Assembly: GCA_019635965.1 (NCBI GenBank)
Contig: JAHBYK010000017.1
Span: forward strand, 1-40,037
Length of the DNA stretch: 40,037 bases
DNA from: Parvibaculum sp.
Lineage (GTDB): Bacteria; Pseudomonadota; Alphaproteobacteria; Parvibaculales; Parvibaculaceae
Reading direction: 5' to 3'
In this document: positions 7,834 to 16,020 of the stretch, piece after piece
Position numbering within the stretch: the stretch's first letter is position 1
Layout: each line of letters opens with the position of its first letter
Position numbers and translations under genes: made by a program
The notes under the pieces: model-generated
What the model was told of the DNA's origin: nothing
Databases searched by the model: none
The model's input: the letters and a program-made list of their open reading frames with translations, nothing else

Positions 7834-8448
7834 ATGCCCCGATCCATGCCCTCTCCCCGCACCGCGCCCGCCAAGAAACCCTCCCGCAACAGGGGCAAGC
7901 TGATCGCGGCGGCGCGGCGGCTCTTTGCAGAGAGGGGCTATGCGGCGGTCGGCACGGAGGAGGTGGTGCGCGAGGCGGGGGTGACGCGGGGCGCGCTCTA
8001 TCATCAGTTCACGGATAAACGCGATCTCTTCCGCGCGGTGCTGGAGGAGATGCTGCCCGAGATCGGCCAGCGGCTCTATGAGGAGACGATGGCGCGGATC
8101 GGCCATGACCGCGAGGATCTGCAGGTGGGTGCGCGCGTGCTGCTCGGCATCTATGCGGAGCCGGAGGTGCGGCGGCTCTTTCTGATCGAGGGACCGGCGG
8201 TGCTCGGCCTGTCAGACTGGAAGGCGCTGCAGGCGCCGCTCTCGACGCTTTTTCTCGATCACGCGCTGCGGCATCTGGTGGAGGAGGGGATCATCTCTGA
8301 AAGCGAGATGCTCTCGCTCAACGAACTTCTCTCCGGCGCGCTGCAACAGGCCGCACTCGGCATCGCCGCGGCCGACGACCCGGAAGCCGCGCGCGCTTCC
8401 TACGCGGCGGGGCTCGATCGGATCATCGAGGGGCTGATGCGGGGGTGA
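7834..8448 (+). CDS. TetR/AcrR-family transcriptional regulator
   Basis: DNA-binding repressor of 204 aa from the ATG at 7834; in-frame ATGs at 7828 and 7846 are also possible, and none has a clear ribosome binding site, so a very short or absent leader is likely. The N-terminal helix-turn-helix reads LIAAARRLFAERGYAAVGTE then VVREAGVTRGALYHQFTDK, a canonical TetR domain over about residues 20-65. The helical ligand-binding and dimerisation domain follows. The twin dyad at 7774-7833 overlaps its start region, strong evidence for autoregulation. It is divergent from the ferric-reductase-like gene and convergent with the di-iron protein gene. Ligand unknown. Confidence 0.88.
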   Translation: MPRSMPSPRTAPAKKPSRNRGKLIAAARRLFAERGYAAVGTEEVVREAGVTRGALYHQFTDKRDLFRAVLEEMLPEIGQRLYEETMARIGHDREDLQVGARVLLGIYAEPEVRRLFLIEGPAVLGLSDWKALQAPLSTLFLDHALRHLVEEGIISESEMLSLNELLSGALQQAALGIAAADDPEAARASYAAGLDRIIEGLMRG

Positions 8449-8492
8449 TTTCGTGCCGCCAAAAGACGGCCTGGTGAAAGACGAAAAGACAA

Positions 8493-8516
8493 GGGCGGCA
8501 ACCGGAGTTGCCGCCC
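8493..8516 (-). terminator. Rho-independent terminator of the di-iron protein gene
   Basis: Perfect 10-base stem GGGCGGCAAC / GTTGCCGCCC with a four-base loop, starting 24 bases past the stop codon at 8541. On the minus strand it is followed by TTGTCTTTTC. The plus-strand side lacks a T run, so it mainly serves the minus-strand gene. Confidence 0.75.
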
Positions 8517-8540
8517 TGATGCGTTTCCGCGCGGTGCGTG

Positions 8541-9677
8541 TTACTCGGCGGCCGACATGCGGTCGAGCGAATAGGCGCCGCCGCCCTGGCCGTTGAGCTG
8601 GCGGAGATACTTGATGCCTTCCTCGGCGATGTCGTCGCCGATCATGCGGTCGCCTTCGCTGTAGAGCTCCTTCATGTCGATGAAGGCGGCGTAGTTCATC
8701 GCCGTGCGGTCGGTGATGATGCCCGCCTTCAGGAGCGTCTTGATCAGCACACGGAAGATGTTGGAAGTTTCCTGCATGCTTTCGCGGATGTTCTTGTCCG
8801 TCAGAGCTTCCATATAGGCGCCCTGCACCCATTCCCAGTCGAGGCCGACTGCGGCATAGATGTGCTTCTTCTGCTCGGGGCTGCCGAGATTGTAGAGAAG
8901 CACCTGGAAGACTTCCCAGGCCCAGTCCTCGATGGCATTGCGCTGCTCTTCATTGAGGTTCGGGATGGTGCGGTCGGCCCAGATCTTGCCGAACTTGTGA
9001 TGGAAGGCCTCGTCCGTCATGGTGAGCTGCATCAGCTTCACCATCAGGGGATCGCGGCCCCATTTGTAGAAGGAGGCGAAGGCGCCCATGGCGAGGCCTT
9101 CGACCAGCATCTGCATGCCGACGAGCTTCTTCCAGACGAGCGGCGAGTTGACGAGCTCCGTCAGGATGTTGCCGAGCGCCGGGCCGACGGGCACGGGCTT
9201 GCCCCAGCGGGCCTTGATGTAGTTAGAGAAGCCGGCGACATGGCGCGCCTCTTCGCGGGTCTGGTTCGCGGCATATTCCTGCGCGCCCGGGTCTTTCAGG
9301 ATGTGGCAGAGCGACGCCGAAAGGGCGAGCGCGCCCGCCTCGCCATGCAGGATCGAGGACAGTGCCCATTGCACGTCCATGTTGACGAGCTTGATCCTCT
9401 GCTTTTCGTCGAGCTTGTCCTTCACCGCCGTCTTCAGGTCGGTGTTCTGCTCGGGATCGATGAGGTACTCATTCTCCATGTCGAAGGGCGCGGAGAAGTC
9501 GACATATTTCGGGTCCTGCGGGTCCCAGAAATGGTCGTGGGTCGCGGAAATGATCTTGTCGAAAGCGGTGGAGCGGTTGCCGTAGCGGTCCACATCCATC
9601 ATCGCGGGGAAATCGTCAGGCGCGACCGCTTCGTAGGCCGCATCGACCGTGATATTCGTCGTGATCTTGTTTGTCAT
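8541..9677 (-). CDS. Ferritin-fold di-iron protein, candidate oxygenase
   Basis: Helical protein of 378 aa carrying a regular carboxylate-bridged di-iron signature: Glu113 (LHGEAG), Glu143-x2-His146 (EEARH), Glu193 (MLVEGL) and Glu223-x2-His226 (DEAFH). Spacing is 30 residues within each pair, as in ribonucleotide reductase R2, stearoyl-ACP desaturase and related oxygenases. The protein is far longer than ferritin or bacterioferritin, so oxygen activation is more likely than iron storage; this is inference. No signal peptide or membrane helix is seen. The start is firm (GGAGGAACC before ATG), and the gene is monocistronic with its own promoter (9715-9743) and terminator (8493-8516). No reductase or ferredoxin gene is adjacent. 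I cannot name the substrate. Confidence 0.75.
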   Translation of the reverse strand: MTNKITTNITVDAAYEAVAPDDFPAMMDVDRYGNRSTAFDKIISATHDHFWDPQDPKYVDFSAPFDMENEYLIDPEQNTDLKTAVKDKLDEKQRIKLVNMDVQWALSSILHGEAGALALSASLCHILKDPGAQEYAANQTREEARHVAGFSNYIKARWGKPVPVGPALGNILTELVNSPLVWKKLVGMQMLVEGLAMGAFASFYKWGRDPLMVKLMQLTMTDEAFHHKFGKIWADRTIPNLNEEQRNAIEDWAWEVFQVLLYNLGSPEQKKHIYAAVGLDWEWVQGAYMEALTDKNIRESMQETSNIFRVLIKTLLKAGIITDRTAMNYAAFIDMKELYSEGDRMIGDDIAEEGIKYLRQLNGQGGGAYSLDRMSAAE

Positions 9678-9714
9678 GGTTCCTCCAAACCCGGCTCAGC
9701 CGTCCTTGAGTACC

Positions 9715-9743
9715 AATATAGGGGCTGGGGTTAAGGGAAGCAA
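9715..9743 (-). promoter_or_regulatory. Sigma-70-like promoter of the di-iron protein gene
   Basis: On the minus strand, TTGCTT (9743-9738) and TATATT (9720-9715) are 17 bases apart. The predicted start near 9708 gives a leader of about 31 bases that contains the GGAGGAA ribosome binding site. It lies in the 124-base gap shared with the divergent hydrolase gene. Confidence 0.55.
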
Positions 9744-9801
9744 AATAAATGACGCCCCCGTCACGAATTTCGACGGTAGGGGCAGACGAAGGGAGGCGGG
9801 G

Positions 9802-10614
9802 ATGAAAGAAGGATTCGTCGAGACGGCGCATGGGCGGCTGGCCTATGTGGAGAGCGGCGGCGGGGGCCTGCCGGTGCTCTTCATTCACGGCAATTCCTCC
9901 TGCAAGGAGATGTTCGGGCGGCAGTTTTCGGCGCCCATGGCGGGGCGCTACCGCTTCATTGCTTTCGACCTGCCTGGCCATGGCCAGAGCTCGGATGCGC
10001 CGGAGCCCGCGAAAACCTATTCGATCACCGGCTTTGCCGATGCGGCGATGGCGCTTCTGGAAGCGCTCAAGGTCGAGCGGGCAGTTGCGATGGGCTGGTC
10101 GCTTGGCGGCCATGCGGTGCTCGAGATGATGGCGCGTTGGCCGGGCACGATCGCGGGCTGGATCACCGGGACGCCGCCGGCGGGCGGCGCCGACATGGCC
10201 GAAGCCTTTCTGCCGTCGGACAAGATGGGCCTTACCTTCAAGGCCGATTTCACGGAGGAGGAAGCGCGCACCCAGGTGCAGGGCGGGCTTGGCGAGGGCG
10301 TGCCGATGGAGCCCTGGATGCTGGCGGCCTCGCTCCGCGCCGATGGGCGCTTCCGGCCCCTGATGCTGCAATCGGCAATCGAAGGCCGCGACCTCGACGG
10401 GCGGAAGATCGCGGGCGAGGCGCCGCAGCCGCTTGCGGTGGTGACGGGCGGGGCGGAGCCTTACGTGAACAATGCGTTCCTCGAGAAAGTGACCTACCGG
10501 AACCTGTGGGACCGCAAGGTCCACGTCCTGCCGGGGTTCGGCCATGCGCCGTTCTGGGAGGCGCCGGAAGTGTTCAACCCGCTCTTCGAGAGGTTTCTCA
10601 AGGAGGTGAGTTGA
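9802..10614 (+). CDS. Alpha/beta hydrolase
   Basis: Soluble hydrolase of 270 aa. The start at 9802 is chosen for the GGGAGGCGGGG just ahead of it and because it begins the fold; an upstream in-frame extension lacks support. The oxyanion segment is FIHGNSS (28-33), the nucleophile elbow GWSLGGH puts Ser100 at the active site, and His248 in PGFGHAPFWEAP is the catalytic histidine. Glu219 in GGAEPY is the likely acid. The sequence resembles lactone, ester or epoxide hydrolases, and nothing distinguishes these. It is divergent from the di-iron protein gene and convergent with ychF. No lid signature of lipases is seen. Confidence 0.85.
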   Translation: MKEGFVETAHGRLAYVESGGGGLPVLFIHGNSSCKEMFGRQFSAPMAGRYRFIAFDLPGHGQSSDAPEPAKTYSITGFADAAMALLEALKVERAVAMGWSLGGHAVLEMMARWPGTIAGWITGTPPAGGADMAEAFLPSDKMGLTFKADFTEEEARTQVQGGLGEGVPMEPWMLAASLRADGRFRPLMLQSAIEGRDLDGRKIAGEAPQPLAVVTGGAEPYVNNAFLEKVTYRNLWDRKVHVLPGFGHAPFWEAPEVFNPLFERFLKEVS

Positions 10615-10634
10615 GGGGCGCGGCGGCGCCTCTC
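10613..10634. terminator. Hairpin between convergent hydrolase and ychF genes
   Basis: GAGGGGCGC and GCGCCTCTC pair with one G-T wobble around a four-base loop, filling the 22-base gap between the two stop codons. There is no T run on either side, so termination strength is doubtful. Confidence 0.35.
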
Positions 10635-10636
10635 TC

Positions 10637-11746
10637 TCAATTCGCGAAGCGGAAGTGCATCACGTCGCCGTCGGCGACGGTGTAGTCCTTGCCTTCGAGG
10701 CGCATCTTGCCGGCATCCTTGGCGCCTTGCTCGCCGTTCAGCGCAACATAGTCGTCATAGGAAATCGTCTCGGCACGGATGAAGCCTTTTTCGAAATCCG
10801 TGTGAATGACGCCGGCGGCGGCGGGCGCGCGCGTGCCCTTGGTGATGGTCCAGGCGCGGGTTTCCTTCGGGCCGACCGTGAAATAGGTGATGAGGTCGAG
10901 AAGGGCGTAGCCCGCGCGGATGAGGCGCGAGAGCCCGGGCTCGGTGAGCCCCAGCGTTTCGAGATATTCGTCGCGGTCGGCGGGCGGGAGTTGCGCCACT
11001 TCCTCCTCGATGCGGGCGGAAATGACGACGGACTGCGCGCCTTCGGCCTTTGCACGCTCCTCAACGGCTCTGGAATATTCGTTGCCGGTGGCGGCGGAGG
11101 CTTCCTCCACATTGCAGACATAGAGCACTGGCTTCGAGGTGAGAAGGTTCAGTCCTTCCCACGCCTTCATGTCTTCGTCGGAGACCTTGCCTTCGGCGGT
11201 CGCGATGCGCGCCGGGCGGCCGTCGCGCAGATAGGCGAGCGCGATGTTCATCAGCTCGACCTGCTGCTTCGCATCCTTGTCGCCGCCCTTCGCCTTTTTC
11301 TCGTTCGCCGCAACGCGCTTTTCCAGGCTTTCGAGGTCGGCGAGCATCAGTTCCGTCTCGACGATCTCGGCATCGGCAAGCGGGTCGATGCGGTTCTCGA
11401 CATGGGTGATGTCGTCATCGACGAAGCAGCGCAGCACATAGGCGATGGCATCCACCTCGCGGATATTGGCGAGGAACTGGTTGCCGAGACCTTCGCCCTT
11501 GGAGGCGCCTTTCACGAGGCCCGCAATATCGACGAAGGTGAGGCGCGTCGGGATGATTTCCTTGCTCCTGGCGATCGAGGCGAGCTTGTCGAGGCGCGGA
11601 TCCGGCACGGCCACTTCGCCGACATTCGGCTCGATGGTGCAGAAGGGATAGTTCGCGGCCTGCGCGCTGGCGGTCTGCGTCAGCGCGTTGAAGAGCGTGG
11701 ACTTGCCGACATTGGGCAGTCCGACAATGCCGCATTTGAAACCCAT
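10637..11746 (-). CDS. ychF: Ribosome-associated P-loop ATPase/GTPase YchF (Obg family)
   Basis: Cytosolic P-loop NTPase that binds ribosomes and prefers ATP; a universal protein of the OLA1/YchF group (369 aa, usual length about 363-370). The Walker A motif GLPNVGKST lies at residues 9-17, the switch and G3 [16 protein letters not shown] at about 75-90, and the altered G4 motif NVEE (in YVCNVEEAS) replaces the NKxD of true GTPases, as in all YchF proteins. A helical insert is followed by the C-terminal TGS domain ([18 protein letters not shown], then YDDYVA). It starts five bases after the stop of pth, a conserved pth-ychF pairing, and belongs to the rplY-pth-ychF transcript. Confidence 0.97.
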   Translation of the reverse strand: MGFKCGIVGLPNVGKSTLFNALTQTASAQAANYPFCTIEPNVGEVAVPDPRLDKLASIARSKEIIPTRLTFVDIAGLVKGASKGEGLGNQFLANIREVDAIAYVLRCFVDDDITHVENRIDPLADAEIVETELMLADLESLEKRVAANEKKAKGGDKDAKQQVELMNIALAYLRDGRPARIATAEGKVSDEDMKAWEGLNLLTSKPVLYVCNVEEASAATGNEYSRAVEERAKAEGAQSVVISARIEEEVAQLPPADRDEYLETLGLTEPGLSRLIRAGYALLDLITYFTVGPKETRAWTITKGTRAPAAAGVIHTDFEKGFIRAETISYDDYVALNGEQGAKDAGKMRLEGKDYTVADGDVMHFRFAN

Positions 11747-11751
11747 GAGAC

Positions 11752-12366
11752 CTACTCTCCGTCGCTGTCTTGCTGTTTCGTTTTCTTCTTTTCGGGCTCG
11801 GGATTGAGCGCGAGGTGAACCTTGTTCGCGAATGTCGCGTCCTTGCCTTCGGCAAGAAGGGGGGCCGCATCCGCCATGGCGTCCAGCATGGGCTCAAGCC
11901 AGGCCGCATCCGCCTTCGAGAAATCGCCGAGCACATGGCCAAGCACGCGCTCCTTTTCGCCCGGATGGCCGATGCCGATGCGCACGCGGCGGAAATCCGG
12001 GCCGATATGGGCGGCGATGGAGCGGATGCCGTTATGCCCGGCCGCGCCGCCGCCCGTCTTCATGCGGACCTTGCCCGCTTCGAGATCCAGCTCGTCATAG
12101 AGGACGACGACATCCGCCGGCGTCAGCTTGTAGAAGCGCATCGCCTCGCCGACGGCGCGGCCGCTCTCGTTCATATAGGTCGTGGGTTTCAGCACGATCG
12201 CCTTTTCGCCGGCCAGCATGCCTTCGCAGACAAGCCCTTGAAAGCGCGCGCGGGGCGGCGAAAAGGAATGGCGGCGGACGATCGCGTCCGCCGCCATGAA
12301 TCCGACATTGTGCCTGTTCCGTGCGTATTTCTCGCCCGGATTTCCAAGACCGACGAGCAAGATCAT
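11752..12366 (-). CDS. pth: Peptidyl-tRNA hydrolase
   Basis: Releases peptides from prematurely dissociated peptidyl-tRNA in the cytosol (204 aa). The N-terminal [20 protein letters not shown] contains the conserved Asn and the catalytic His (about 20). TYMNESG at about 64 and the [13 protein letters not shown] loop with [12 protein letters not shown] near residues 90-110 (catalytic Asp) are the other signatures. A Lys/Glu-rich tail ([15 protein letters not shown]) extends beyond the fold. It lies 26 bases after rplY and five bases before ychF. The same order is found in many alphaproteobacteria. Confidence 0.97.
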   Translation of the reverse strand: MILLVGLGNPGEKYARNRHNVGFMAADAIVRRHSFSPPRARFQGLVCEGMLAGEKAIVLKPTTYMNESGRAVGEAMRFYKLTPADVVVLYDELDLEAGKVRMKTGGGAAGHNGIRSIAAHIGPDFRRVRIGIGHPGEKERVLGHVLGDFSKADAAWLEPMLDAMADAAPLLAEGKDATFANKVHLALNPEPEKKKTKQQDSDGE

Positions 12367-12392
12367 CGCCGCCTCCCTTCAGGCAGCGAAGA

Positions 12393-13031
12393 TCAATCGT
12401 CTTTCGCTTCTGCCTTGGCTTCAGCTTTTTCTTCCGCCTTGGCTTCGTTGTCCGCAGAGACGACGGCAGCAGGGGCGGCGATCGTCGCGATGGTGAAGTC
12501 GCGATCGGTGATGGTCGGCGTCACCTTGGCAGGCAGCGTGACCGCCGAGATGTGGATCGAAACGCCCATCTCGTAGCCCTTGAGATCGATGTCGATCTGC
12601 TCGGGGATCGCATCCGCCGGGCAGTTGAGTTCGATATCGTGGCGCACGATGTTGAGCACGCCGCCAGCCTTGAGGCCGGGCGAGGCTTCGTGATTGTGGA
12701 AGTGCACGGGCACGTTCACGACGATGGTCGCATTCTTGCCGAGACGCAGGAAATCGACATGGATGATGAAGTCGCGCACCGGCTCGAACTGCACGTCGCG
12801 GGGAATGACGCGCTCGGTCTTGCCACCGATCTCGACATCGAGCGTGTGGCTCATGAAGGTGCCGGTCTGGTAGAGAGCGCTCACGTCCTTGTAGCTGACG
12901 GTGATGAGCTCGGGGGACTTCTTGTCACCATAGATGACGGCGGGGACGCGGCCCTGACGGCGGAGCGAACGGACAGCCCCCTTGCTGCCTTTTTCGCGCG
13001 CCTCGGCCTTGAGCGTCTGTGTCTCGGCCAT
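12393..13031 (-). CDS. rplY: 50S ribosomal protein L25 with CTC extension
   Basis: 5S-rRNA-binding ribosomal protein of the long L25/CTC type (212 aa). The N-terminal L25 domain (LKAEAREKGSKGAVRSLRRQ, GRVPAVIYG) binds 5S rRNA. The C-terminal TL5/CTC beta domain includes the conserved NCPADAIPEQIDIDLKGYEMG stretch. An acidic/Ala tail (EAKAEEKAEAKAEAKDD) ends the protein. GGAGAA stands ahead of the ATG. It is the first gene of rplY-pth-ychF, with its own promoter at 13123-13151 and an unusual leader that holds a five-codon ORF and a GC-rich hairpin. Confidence 0.97.
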   Translation of the reverse strand: MAETQTLKAEAREKGSKGAVRSLRRQGRVPAVIYGDKKSPELITVSYKDVSALYQTGTFMSHTLDVEIGGKTERVIPRDVQFEPVRDFIIHVDFLRLGKNATIVVNVPVHFHNHEASPGLKAGGVLNIVRHDIELNCPADAIPEQIDIDLKGYEMGVSIHISAVTLPAKVTPTITDRDFTIATIAAPAAVVSADNEAKAEEKAEAKAEAKDD

Positions 13032-13053
13032 AGCATATTCTCCAATAAAAACG

Positions 13054-13076
13054 GGGCCTTAGCGGCCCTCGTGCAT
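13054..13076 (-). promoter_or_regulatory. Possible leader-ORF attenuator ahead of rplY
   Basis: In the rplY leader a five-codon ORF (MHEGR, 13076-13059) follows a GGAGGAG at about 11 bases. Its last codons and stop lie inside a hairpin with arms GGGCC and GGCCC (13068-13054), which is followed on the minus strand by CG then TTTTT, just before the rplY ribosome binding site. The layout resembles a small transcription attenuator, but the stem is only 5 bp. Confidence 0.3.
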
Positions 13077-13122
13077 AGCCCGCAAGTCTCCTCCAGGGGT
13101 GTGGAAGTGCGGGATCGCGCGC

Positions 13123-13151
13123 CTTATAGCGCCTGAGGGGGGAAAACTCAA
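13123..13151 (-). promoter_or_regulatory. Sigma-70 promoter of the rplY-pth-ychF operon
   Basis: On the minus strand, TTGAGT (13151-13146) and TATAAG (13128-13123) are 17 bases apart. The predicted start near 13116 gives an 85-base leader. It lies just downstream of the prs stop codon at 13172. Confidence 0.6.
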
Positions 13152-13171
13152 CCCGTGGGGGCGTTCAGGAA

Positions 13172-14107
13172 TCAGTCGAAAAGGCTCGAAACCGAGCGTT
13201 CCTCGGCGGTGCGGCGCATGGCCTCGCCGATCAGCGGGGCGATGGAGACGACGCGAATATTGTGGGAGACGCGGACGGCCTCGGTCGCCTGGATCGAATC
13301 CGTGATGACGAGTTCCTTGAGCTTCGAGGCGGAGACGCGGGCGACCGCGCCGCCCGACAGGACGCCATGCGTGACATAGGCGGAGACTTCGGTGGCGCCG
13401 GCCTTCAGAAGCGCGTCGGCGGCGTTGCAGAGCGTGCCGGCGCTGTCGACGATGTCGTCGACGAGGATGCAGGAGCGGCCCGCGACATCGCCAATGATGT
13501 TCATCACTTCGGATTCGCCTGCGCGTTCGCGGCGCTTGTCGACGATGGCGAGGTCGGCGCCGATGCGTTTGGCGATGGCGCGGGCGCGGACCACGCCGCC
13601 CACGTCCGGCGAGACGACCATGACGCCATTATCCGTCTTGTAGTGCTGTTCGATGTCGCGGGTGAGCACCGGGGCGGCAAAGAGATTGTCGGTTGGAATG
13701 TCGAAGAAGCCCTGGATCTGGCCGGCATGGAGATCGAGGGTGAGGACACGGTCGGCGCCGGCGGTCGTCACGAGATTGGCGACGAGCTTGGCGGAGATCG
13801 GCGTGCGGGCGCCGGGTTTGCGGTCCTGGCGGGCATAGCCGAAATAGGGGATGACCGCGGTGATGCGGCGCGCGGAGGCGCGGCGCAGCGCATCCATGAT
13901 GATGAGCAGTTCCATCAAATGGTCGTTCGCGGGATAGGAGGTCGACTGGATCACGAAAACGTCCTCGCCGCGGACGTTTTCCTGAATTTCCACGAAGACT
14001 TCCATGTCGGCGAAGCGGCGCACGACGGATTTGGTAAGCGGCAGGTTCAGATAGGCGGCAATGGCTTCGGCAAGGGCCCGGTTGGAATTGCCCGCTACGA
14101 GTTTCAT
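13172..14107 (-). CDS. prs: Ribose-phosphate pyrophosphokinase (PRPP synthetase)
   Basis: Makes PRPP from ribose 5-phosphate and ATP for purine, pyrimidine, histidine, tryptophan and NAD synthesis (311 aa, cytosolic; family length about 310-320). The ATG at 14107 is chosen because it begins [17 protein letters not shown]; a 44-residue in-frame extension is unlike the family. The ATP loop [20 protein letters not shown], the flexible loop [10 protein letters not shown] and the PRPP loop [17 protein letters not shown] (about residues 215-230) are intact. The gene lies upstream of rplY but has its own leader with a terminator-like hairpin. Confidence 0.97.
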   Translation of the reverse strand: MKLVAGNSNRALAEAIAAYLNLPLTKSVVRRFADMEVFVEIQENVRGEDVFVIQSTSYPANDHLMELLIIMDALRRASARRITAVIPYFGYARQDRKPGARTPISAKLVANLVTTAGADRVLTLDLHAGQIQGFFDIPTDNLFAAPVLTRDIEQHYKTDNGVMVVSPDVGGVVRARAIAKRIGADLAIVDKRRERAGESEVMNIIGDVAGRSCILVDDIVDSAGTLCNAADALLKAGATEVSAYVTHGVLSGGAVARVSASKLKELVITDSIQATEAVRVSHNIRVVSIAPLIGEAMRRTAEERSVSSLFD

Positions 14108-14164
14108 TGCGATGTCCCTGCGATTGCCTGTGTGCCGAATGGCGGGAATGGGTGCCCCGATCCG

Positions 14165-14198
14165 AAAAAACCGCTCCGGGTGGAAACGCCGGGGGCGG
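14165..14198 (-). terminator. Terminator-like hairpin in the prs leader
   Basis: On the minus strand CCGC-CC-CCGG, a nine-base loop, then CCGG-A-GCGG is followed directly by six T. It lies 58 bases before prs and 87 bases after the stop of the upstream unknown gene. It may end that gene's transcript or act as an attenuator for prs, because a candidate prs promoter lies on its far side. Confidence 0.5.
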
Positions 14199-14207
14199 TG
14201 CGAGCGC

Positions 14208-14236
14208 GTTTTAACAAGGGCCCTAATCCCTGTAAA
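14208..14236 (-). promoter_or_regulatory. Candidate prs promoter
   Basis: On the minus strand, TTTACA (14236-14231) and TAAAAC (14213-14208) are 17 bases apart. The predicted start near 14201 gives a leader of about 94 bases that begins with the hairpin at 14171-14198. Confidence 0.4.
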
Positions 14237-14284
14237 CACGCAAACTCAAGCTGAAAACGGCTCGCATCAAAGGGGGACAGCGCC

Positions 14285-15154
14285 CTAGCCATTGGCGGCA
14301 ATCCGCTCCGGCGCGGGCTGAAGCACGGCGACCACGCCATCGGCGGCGGCGCGCGCCGCGGATTCGGCGACCTCGCCCCAGCTTCCCGCGATGCGGGCGG
14401 CATCGAGCGCGTTCTTCTGGTGGATTTCGCCGAGGCGCTGGCCGTCCGCCGATTTCACGAGCCAGTGGATCGAGACATCGGTGCGGCCGTCGCTGCGCGA
14501 GGCGGTGAGGATACTGCCTTCGATGCTGAAATCCTGGGTGGTGAGCCAGGGGGCGTCGCCGGCGCGCGCCTTCAACTCGGCATCAAGGGCGCGCGTGAGG
14601 GCGGCGGCGCCATCGCCCGGTGCGGGGCCGAAGGAAATGGCGAAGGCGGGACTGGCGGGCGCGGCAATGCTGCCGGTGACAATCGCCTCGTTTGCCGGAG
14701 AGGGGGCGGGCGAATAGGCCGCATACCATTGCGCGATCCGGCCCGCGGTCTCGGCAGCGAAGAGGCGGAGCGCGCGCTCGTCCACCTTGCCGTCATCGAA
14801 GGTCCTTTCGCTGACGAGGCGGTGGAGCGGCCGTCCCGCCTCATCGGCAATGTCGATCACGGCGACGAGATAGGCGCCATCGCCGCCTTCGCCCGTGCCG
14901 AGCGCACCGCCGATGGCGAAGGGAAGCGCGCCGCTGCGCGATGCTTCCTGCGCGAGATAGGTGGCGAAGACGGCCGCATCGGCAGACCGGGCGGCATCGA
15001 GCGGGAGGATTTCGACTTTCGCGGGGGCGGCAGCGGCCATGCCGCCGATGCAGAAGGTGGCGGCGACAATCGCGGCAACGGCGCCGGCGCGCAGGGCGCG
15101 GCGCGCGCGTCCCTTCGGCCTGTGGCCTTGCCCTCGCTCCGTTCCCGATTGCAC
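14285..15154 (-). CDS. Secreted protein of unknown function
   Basis: No family recognised. 289 aa from a GTG at 15154 that follows GGGGAAG at good spacing. A basic N-terminus (RPKGRARRALRAG) and a hydrophobic run (AVAAIVAATFCIGGMAAAA) indicate a signal peptide or anchor with cleavage near AAA|PAKVEI. The mature part is Ala-rich with two similar-looking alpha/beta halves, each containing a strand pair of the kind YLVAVIDIADEAGRPLHR and VSIHWLVKSADGQRLGEI, followed by a helix. That suggests an internal duplication and a periplasmic or envelope role. It follows pgeF by 88 bases on the same strand and may share its transcript. No catalytic motif is visible. Confidence 0.6.
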   Translation of the reverse strand: MQSGTERGQGHRPKGRARRALRAGAVAAIVAATFCIGGMAAAAPAKVEILPLDAARSADAAVFATYLAQEASRSGALPFAIGGALGTGEGGDGAYLVAVIDIADEAGRPLHRLVSERTFDDGKVDERALRLFAAETAGRIAQWYAAYSPAPSPANEAIVTGSIAAPASPAFAISFGPAPGDGAAALTRALDAELKARAGDAPWLTTQDFSIEGSILTASRSDGRTDVSIHWLVKSADGQRLGEIHQKNALDAARIAGSWGEVAESAARAAADGVVAVLQPAPERIAANG

Positions 15155-15242
15155 CCGATGCTTCCCCGCTGCCTGCCCCGGCTTCCCGGAGGCGCAGGAA
15201 TTTTACTCCGATTCGTCACGGGTCATGTGGGGGAAGCCGCGT

Positions 15243-16013
15243 TCAGGGGCGGAGCATCAGTGCGGAAATCTGGCGGCCATAGTCCTTTTCCTTTCGATGC
15301 GTGGTGCGGCGGAAGGAAAAGAATCGCTTTTCGTCCTGATAGGTGCAGTGGCCAAGCGCCGCGACCGTACCGATACCGGACGATTCGAGGCGGGCGACGG
15401 CATAGCCCGGCAGATCGAACATGAAGTGGCCGGGATTTTCCGACGGCTTGAACCAGCGGGTATTGGCGGCGTCTTCCGAGAGGAACCGCTCGTGAAATTC
15501 CGGGCCGACTTCATAGGCCTCCTGCGAGATGCAGGGGCCGATGGCGGCGACGATGTTCCGCCGCTCCGCGCCGAGGCCGAGCATGGCCTCGATGGTGGCT
15601 TCGAGCACGCCGGTGACGGCGCCCTTCCAGCCGGCATGAGCGGCGCCGATCACCTGCGCCTTCTGGTCGGCAAGGAGGACCGGCGCGCAATCGGCGGTGA
15701 GGATGCCGAGCGCGATGCCGGGCGTGGCCGTGACCATCGCATCGGCCTGCGGCGCGGTATCGGGCGTCCATGCCTCCCTGACGAGGGCAACGGCGGGGCT
15801 GTGGATCTGATAGACGGTGAGGAGCTTTTCGCGCTCCACGCTCAGCTTGTCCGCCACGCGGGCGCGGTTCTCGCGGACATTCTCCGTGTCGTCATCCGAG
15901 CCATAGCCGCAATTCAGCGAGGCATAGATGCCTTTCGAGACGCCGCCTTCGCGCGTGAAAAAGCCGTGGCGGATATGCGTGAGCACATCGAGAGGTTTCG
16001 CCGTCAGCATCAT
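15243..16013 (-). CDS. pgeF: Peptidoglycan editing factor / multicopper-oxidoreductase-like purine nucleosidase (DUF152)
   Basis: Cytosolic enzyme of the YfiH/LACC1/PgeF family, 256 aa. In E. coli it removes precursors in which L-Ser replaces L-Ala in the UDP-MurNAc pathway, and homologues cleave purine nucleosides. The three zinc ligands are present: His in YQIHSPAV, Cys in TADCAPVL and His in AHAGWKG. GPCISQEAYEVG and the C-terminal CTYQDEKRFFSFRR complete the family pattern. It starts seven bases after the methyltransferase stop, in the conserved alphaproteobacterial order lgt / COG1565 / pgeF. Older annotations call it a laccase-domain protein or polyphenol oxidase, which is probably wrong. 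Confidence 0.92.
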   Translation of the reverse strand: MMLTAKPLDVLTHIRHGFFTREGGVSKGIYASLNCGYGSDDDTENVRENRARVADKLSVEREKLLTVYQIHSPAVALVREAWTPDTAPQADAMVTATPGIALGILTADCAPVLLADQKAQVIGAAHAGWKGAVTGVLEATIEAMLGLGAERRNIVAAIGPCISQEAYEVGPEFHERFLSEDAANTRWFKPSENPGHFMFDLPGYAVARLESSGIGTVAALGHCTYQDEKRFFSFRRTTHRKEKDYGRQISALMLRP

Positions 16014-16020
16014 CTGTTCC

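Noticed and set aside
10655-11818. Plus-strand open frame of about 387 codons opposite ychF
   Set aside because: ychF is universally conserved and fully intact; the opposite frame is a codon-bias mirror.
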